Shown here: positions 59,037 to 64,000 of the stretch, piece by piece | Layout of the letters: each line of letters opens with the position of its first letter | Position numbering within the stretch: the stretch's first letter is position 1 | Assembly (NCBI GenBank): GCA_003614735.1 | Contig: KZ992426.1 | Span: 1 to 64,000, forward strand | Source: Thamnocephalis sphaerospora | Taxonomy: Eukaryota > Zoopagomycota > Zoopagomycetes > Zoopagales > Sigmoideomycetaceae | DNA length: 64,000 bases | Direction of reading: 5' to 3' | Translations under genes and position numbers: made by a program | The notes under the pieces: model-generated | Databases searched by the model: none | The model's input: the letters and a program-made list of their open reading frames with translations, nothing else | What the model was told of the DNA's origin: nothing

Positions 59037-60066
59037 GGCGAGCGTCGGAGTGGCTGGTAGATGACTGGAATCTCCCCTACAGCACGTCTGCAACGGCACA
59101 CGTCTGTTAGCAGCCAGCGGTTGCTTGGCAGGCGCACACCGTAGCGCTGCAGACAACCACCAAAGTAATCTTTTCTGCGTGCAAGCCGGCGAGATGGACG
59201 CACCGTTGTTTTTGGCGTCGACAGTGCAACGTGCCGCTGCGACTGCGCTGAATTACCGAGCAAGTGTATCAAACGGCCAGGTGGGCCAAGGTCAGCTGGT
59301 GCGTGTTATACGCGGCTGGCTGCAATGTCTGAACGGACGTGCGAGCAGGATGGAGGCCGGTGGAGTAGTAGTTGGCGGAAGGGGAGGAGCAGCCGCTGTT
59401 GTGGATGTGATGGGCACAACACTTTACCATCGGCTGGTTTACGGTAAGTGGTTACCACGGCCGTGCAGCTGGCTGTGCATGGCCTGCGCCCAGCTTTGGC
59501 CCTGGCGGTCGCATGCTTGTTGTGTATGTGCAGCGGTCGCCTGTTACGCTATTACAGCAGGGGCGGCGGAGCGGTGCCTTAGCGTTCGCCTGTAGTTGCT
59601 GAAACCGCTGCGGTGTGAAGGGACGCATTGCAACAAGCACGCATACTGCACACGGCAATGTAGAGCATGGATTCGCCGACAAATGCACGATTGCTTCAGG
59701 ATACCTGCTGACTGCGCAGGTGCCGTCGAGTGCAGGCGCCATGGCGGCCATCGGGTCTATTGGATCATGCGTGCTCAGCGCCGTTCGTGACAGTGGCCGT
59801 TGTAGACGTCATCCTAGTCGATCGATAGCACAGCGGCATCACTGCCCTCACTTCCTCGCACCCTCTCACCTGACTTGCCATCGCCAGTCCTCCTTCCTGC
59901 CACCGCTACCGCTACCCTGCCGCCCACATTCAGTCGCTTACTGTTTTACCAGCTCTTTGGCACGCAAGCCTCCTAGGTCGTCTGCACCAGTCTCCGTATA
60001 TCTTTTGCCTTACCCGACGCACAATCCTGCCGCGTGTGTTGATACCTGTTGTCGAGCGCATCTAGC
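59037..60066. other. Divergent spacer between the CDK and V-ATPase subunit H
   Basis: About 1 kb holding both promoters. It is purine-rich on the plus strand near 59340-59400 (CDK leader) and C/T-rich near 59820-59970 (subunit H leader). A 156-codon plus frame at 59125-59595 has no recognisable domain. Confidence 0.45.
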
Positions 60067-62122
60067 ATGACGTCTGCCGCTGTCACGCCGCCGTCCGCCC
60101 TCAGCAATGGGTCGCTGGACACCGATGAGCCTGTTCTGTCCACTGTGTTTGTGACCGGCAACTATCTGGAGGAGCGCACAGGGGAAATTCGGTCGCGGGG
60201 AACGCCCTGGGAGGTGCGTGCATCGCCAGCGCGACTTTGCAGGCAGGCAGTTGACTGAGCCACCTTTGAACCTACACCTACAGAGCTACCATAAGGCGCA
60301 GCTTATCACAGAAACGGAGCAGGGTCTCTTGCGCTGCTATCAGCGTGATACTCAGGAGGTGCGTTTGGCGGCAGGCAAATGCTACGACTGCTGCTGACGA
60401 TTTGGAACGCGCACTGCCATACGCAGAACAACGATCGTTACGCTGCGCTCTTTATATCGCTGCTGCAAAAGATTGTGCGTACAGAGCCGATCCAGCATAT
60501 TCTGGTGCTGATTGATGATATGCTGAACGGTGCGTGTTTGCGGACGTCATGTGTGCCGTTGAAGCGACTGGCGCTGACGGTTCTCGGGCAACTGTCGCCA
60601 ATAGATGATGCAGGTCGGGTGCAGCTATACTTGAATCTGGCCAAGACGAATGCCGATCTGCCGTACGGACCGCTGCTCAAGTAAGCTTCAGCGATAAAAG
60701 GCGGCGTGGTGGACCTTATCTCTGCTCGACTGCGGTGCTAACCGTGCAGGATATGCGGCCGACAGATGGCTGGACAAGGATGATGAATACATTTCGGCCA
60801 AAACGGCCAAGATTCTTACGCTACTCATATGGTAGGCGTATCTGCATGCATATAGCTTGCGATACACGTTTGCTTACGTGGTAATCCTGCTCAGCTCTGC
60901 TGGCCGCGTGCCGCCGCAGGACTTTTCGGCCCTATTGGACTGGCTGGTGAAGCAGCTGTACAACGTGCGTGTCAAGGCAGCTGCCGACTTGGCCGCACAG
61001 TTGCTCTCGTCGTTGCTCCATGTGCACGAGCTGCGTGCGCAGTTTTACCAAACGCCTCGGGGCATGTCTGCGTACGTTTTACTTGCCGTATGACCTGGCG
61101 GTTGCTAGGATGCTGTGTTTACGTTTGAACTAACCTGGTGCGCGTGTGTCAGCGTGATGGATGCGCTGAAGCGCAACAAGGACAATCCGCAGATGCAATA
61201 TCAGCTGATTTCTTGCATCTGGCTGCTTAGTTTTGAGGTAGAAATTGCCGAAGACATTGACCAGTATGTAGCGAGACATGCAAAAATGCGCAGGTGATGG
61301 TACATTGGCGGTGCAAGCAGCGAGCTGACGGTGCATTATGCCATCAGCACACACGGCGTCATCTCGGTGCTGATTGAGATTGCAAAGCATGCCATCAAAG
61401 AAAAGGTCATTCGCGTTAGCGTGGCCACGTTCCGCGTAGGTAGCTACGGGTGCAGACAGCGTCAGGCTACCAGCGTGTTACTTATCGCCAGCATGTCACA
61501 TTTGCGTTGGTTGTTTATTGATGGGTAGAATCTGGTTGAGAAGGCGCTACCGTTCAATCTGAGCTCAATGCTCGTTCATCGCCTACTTCCCTTCTGCGAG
61601 CAGCTGCTCAACCGCAAGTTTCAGGATACCGACATATTAGAAGACGTTCAGGTGGTGCGTGATCAGCTGCAGGTGGAGTTTCAAAACATCAGGTAGACAT
61701 GGCAGCATCCGAGAGTGTACGAATGCAAGGCAACTCACATTTTGATGCGTGAATGCACCTTGGTACACGATTGCAGCTCCTTTGAGGTGTACGTCACCGA
61801 GCTGGAAAGCGGTCGGCTGGATTGGACGCCCGTTCATCTGTCCGAGCACTTTTGGCAGCAGAATGTGCAGCGCTTCAACGAAAACGACTACGCGCTGCTC
61901 AAGCTGCTGGCGCAGCAGCTCGCCTCTGCCACCGGTTCTACCGAGCTGGCGGTGGCAGCACATGACATTGGTCAATACGTGAAGCATTGTCCGCAGGGAA
62001 AGCGTATCCTGCAAGATATTGGCGCCAAGCAGCGGATTATGGAGCTTATGGCCCACGAAAATCCGGACGTGCGATATCAGGCGCTGGTTGCGGTGCAAAG
62101 CCTCATGGTCCATGCATGGTAA
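60067..62122 (+). CDS. VMA13: V-type ATPase V1 subunit H (Vma13)
   Basis: Regulatory subunit of the V1 sector that activates ATP hydrolysis in the intact pump and silences free V1; it acidifies vacuoles and endosomes. About ten exons form an alpha-solenoid. Exon 1 (60067-60213) ends TPWE and the next starts SYHKAQLITETEQGLLRCYQ. Then LLLTIWNAHCHTQNNDRYAA, DDAGRVQLYLNLAKTNADLP, RWLDKDDEYISAKTAKIL, LLDWLVKQLYNVRVKAAADL, NPQMQYQLISCIWLLSFEVE and HRLLPFCEQLLNRKFQDTDI. The C-terminal exon carries the family hallmark WTPVHLSEHFWQQNVQRFNE, AVAAHDIGQYVKHCPQGKRI and NPDVRYQALVAVQSLMVHAW, then TAA. No frame breaks seen. Confidence 0.93.
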
Positions 62123-62947
62123 GCGACGACTGAGAATAGAGCTGTTGTGTTTACAGCTAACGCTGACTACGACCTGCTGCGGTGCGTGGTGGATACTAGG
62201 AACTAGTGCATGACCAAGCGCTGTGTGTGGAACGGGCGGGGTGCAGTGCAGCGATTTACTGTCCTTGAACGATCTACGACGGCATTGGCAGTGCCGAAAC
62301 TCTAGCCTATCTGCTATGGTCTCCTGTTTAGTTGTTTGGCAAAAGAGCTGCTCAGCAAAGTATGTTTTGTTAAACGACAACGTTTATCTTACGTTTTGAT
62401 ACTTGAAGTGCTGCACGCGAGAGGTTTGGATGTTTTCCTGTCGTATTGCTATCCCAGCTCGATATCCCAGGAATTCCACGCAAGGCGGGCTGGAGAGTAT
62501 GGGCGGCGTAAAGGGTAGATAAACGAGCCAAGTATGTACATTGGCAGCAACGCTCGGCTGCGAATTGCGTCATAGGCGCGGCATAGGAGCGGCTGAAAAG
62601 CGCCAAAACACCAGGCAGCCGGTGGCATTACTGCACATTGTCACGCGATATGTCCTGACATACGCGTGGAAAGCAACGTGGGAAATAGCTACGGGGAGGC
62701 CGCAAAGTGGGCCATTTCGTAAGTGCTGATGGAAAATGCACATCACAAGCAAGCGCAAGCCCGTCACAGCATCTTGGAGATCGATAATTGAGCAGATGGC
62801 GCGAATATTCACAATACTGGTATGTGCAACAAAGGACACATGCAAGATCTGTACCTCGTAGCACTTTGTCGTCTTCTCGCACTGCCACTTTTTGCCACTC
62901 ACTTGGCTTTCTGCGCGAGCTTCGTTACATTGCAGCAACTTTTAAAA
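62123..62947. other. Spacer upstream of the ERG6 copy
   Basis: About 820 bases between two plus-strand genes. I recognise no coding frame, repeat or RNA gene here. Confidence 0.45.
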
Positions 62948-64000
62948 TGCCCACTACCAATGCTGCCGCGCCATCATCGTCCAGCATTACTGTTGTGGGC
63001 AGTGATGCAGCTACAGAGTAAGAGCATACCAACGTGTTTCATGGCAGTTTGAAAGCAAACAGCACCTCCAACCTTTTTACCAAGGCTGCCTGCAAAAATA
63101 ATGCGCTCCACAGTGAAGCGGTCAAAGATTACGTTCAGTTTTATGAGCCGGATCGCGAGCGCGCCAGCCGCGAGGAAAACGTGGGCGAAAGGAAGAGCGC
63201 TTGAATAAGCAACTACAAAAGGCTTATGAATACCTACTACAATCTGGTTACTGACTTTTACGAGGCGGGCATAGGCGGCGCATTGTATCATTATACAGGG
63301 GTGGCAGAATACGTGTGCGACGTGTGTCTAGCTGCAGACCCTGATGGTGCACTGTTGCTTGCAGTATGGCTGAGGCAAGTTGTTTCACCTTGCTCGCATC
63401 TATCCTGGAGAAGCATTAGGTCAGAGCATTGCGCGCTATGAACACTACCTAGCATTTCTACTTGGTCGCAAGCCGGACATGAAGGTGCTGGTACGTTTGC
63501 ATGCTCTCTATGTTATGCGTCATGGCTGTTGAATATTTGATATAGCTACCATCTAGGATGTTGGCTGCGGTGTCGGAGGGTCTGCGCGCAAAGTCATTCA
63601 TTTTGTGGTGCCAGCGTGACCGGGCTGAACCACAATGCATACCAACTAGAGCGTGCTGCCATTTACACCGCTCGCGAGGGGTCTCTGACAGGTGGAGCTC
63701 TATCGAAAGCGAGTTTATGAAAATGGGCGTTTCCGACAGCTCATTCGACGCGGTAAGCACGTTTGTTTGCTGCACGAGCCACAATGACCAGGGTGACACC
63801 CTTTGTAGGCATACTCTTTTGCGTCTACTGTGCATGCACCGGATTTGTCCGGTGCGTATGGTGAAATTTTTGGCGTGCTTAAGCCGGGCGGGCAGTTTGG
63901 CTGCTACGAGTGGTGCATGGCTGATCACTACGACGACGCCAATACCAAACATCGTCGTATCCGCCTGGGAATCGAAAAGGAAATGGAATTTTGAGGCTAG
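62948..64000 (+). pseudogene. ERG6: Sterol 24-C-methyltransferase (Erg6) copy with several frame breaks, cut by window end
   Basis: Erg6 methylates the sterol side chain at C24 in ergosterol synthesis. Recognisable blocks: TKAACKNNALHSEAVKDYVQ, REENVGERK, NTYYNLVTDFYE, FHLARIYPGEALGQSIARYE, the SAM-binding DVGCGVGGSARKVIHF, VTGLNHNAYQLERAAIYTAR, EFMKMGVSDSSFDA, STVHAPDLSGAYGEIFGVLK, PGGQFGCYEWCMADHYDD and KHRRIRLGIEK. Breaks: in-frame TGA after ERKSA (63202-63204), and TGA at 63370-63372 where the family has the Trp of YGWG. There are three one-base frame losses, near 63600 (after KVIHF), near 63676 (after TAREG) and near 63980 (after GIEK). TGA is a stop elsewhere in this window. The three frame losses all fall in or beside short homopolymers, so sequencing error is a real alternative to a pseudogene. 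One intron would need a GC donor. The frame is not usable as it stands. Confidence 0.8.

Noticed and set aside
63190-63380. TGA read as tryptophan in ERG6
   Set aside because: TGA ends FZO1, the F-box gene and COA1, and the ERG6 copy also has frame losses, so recoding is not needed.

Overview
The window is nuclear DNA of a fungus. About 19 protein genes can be read, nearly all split by many short introns (mostly 50-100 nt, GT-AG, donors like gtaagt or gtacgt, branch sites often ctaac). The gene set is fungal: dihydrosphingosine-phosphate phosphatase (Lcb3 type), Fzo1, Coa1, Pho85-type CDK, Erg6 and a secreted histidine-brace protein with a CBM52-like module. Three genes are unexpected in yeasts or moulds: a P2X ATP-gated channel, a STUB1/CHIP ubiquitin ligase and a giant CH-CH/GAR (Gas2) cytoskeletal protein. 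Together they point to an early-diverging fungus (zoosporic or zoopagomycotan grade). The lineage is an inference. The standard code is used; TGA is a normal stop in FZO1, the F-box gene and COA1.

Layout. 1-12.5 kb, all minus strand: LCB3-type phosphatase (3' end cut by the window), gamma-tubulin complex GCP2, a cytochrome P450, a secreted LPMO-like protein and an ENT nucleoside transporter. 13.4-25.2 kb, minus: one very large VPS13. 25.8-27.7 kb, plus: RFC3 clamp-loader subunit, divergent from VPS13. 28-33.3 kb, minus: FZO1 and ribosomal protein uL22 (RPL17). 34.4-36.2 kb, plus: STUB1/CHIP. 36.2-37.7 kb, minus: an intronless F-box protein. 39.5-43.1 kb, plus: epsin and mitoribosomal uL29m. 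43.3-44.6 kb, minus: FRG1. 45.2-46.8 kb, plus: P2X receptor, head to head with FRG1. 47.8 kb: tRNA-Trp, preceded by a diverged tandem repeat. 49-56.8 kb, plus: COA1 and the CH-CH/GAR protein. 57.1-59 kb, minus: Pho85-like CDK carrying a PCTAIRE motif and a polyQ tail. 60-62.1 kb, plus: V-ATPase subunit H. 62.9-64 kb, plus: a broken ERG6.

This is an ordinary housekeeping neighbourhood, not an operon or a cluster. Loose themes are membrane lipids (Lcb3, VPS13, Erg6), mitochondria (Fzo1, Coa1, uL29m), cytoskeleton (GCP2, CH-GAR, epsin) and acidic-compartment physiology (V-ATPase H and P2X). The last pairing is suggestive because the Dictyostelium P2X acts on the contractile vacuole. No transposon, CRISPR array, rRNA or viral element was recognised. 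Spacers hold microsatellites and long pyrimidine-rich leaders ahead of start codons. All exon joins were made by eye from reading frame, splice signals and family similarity.
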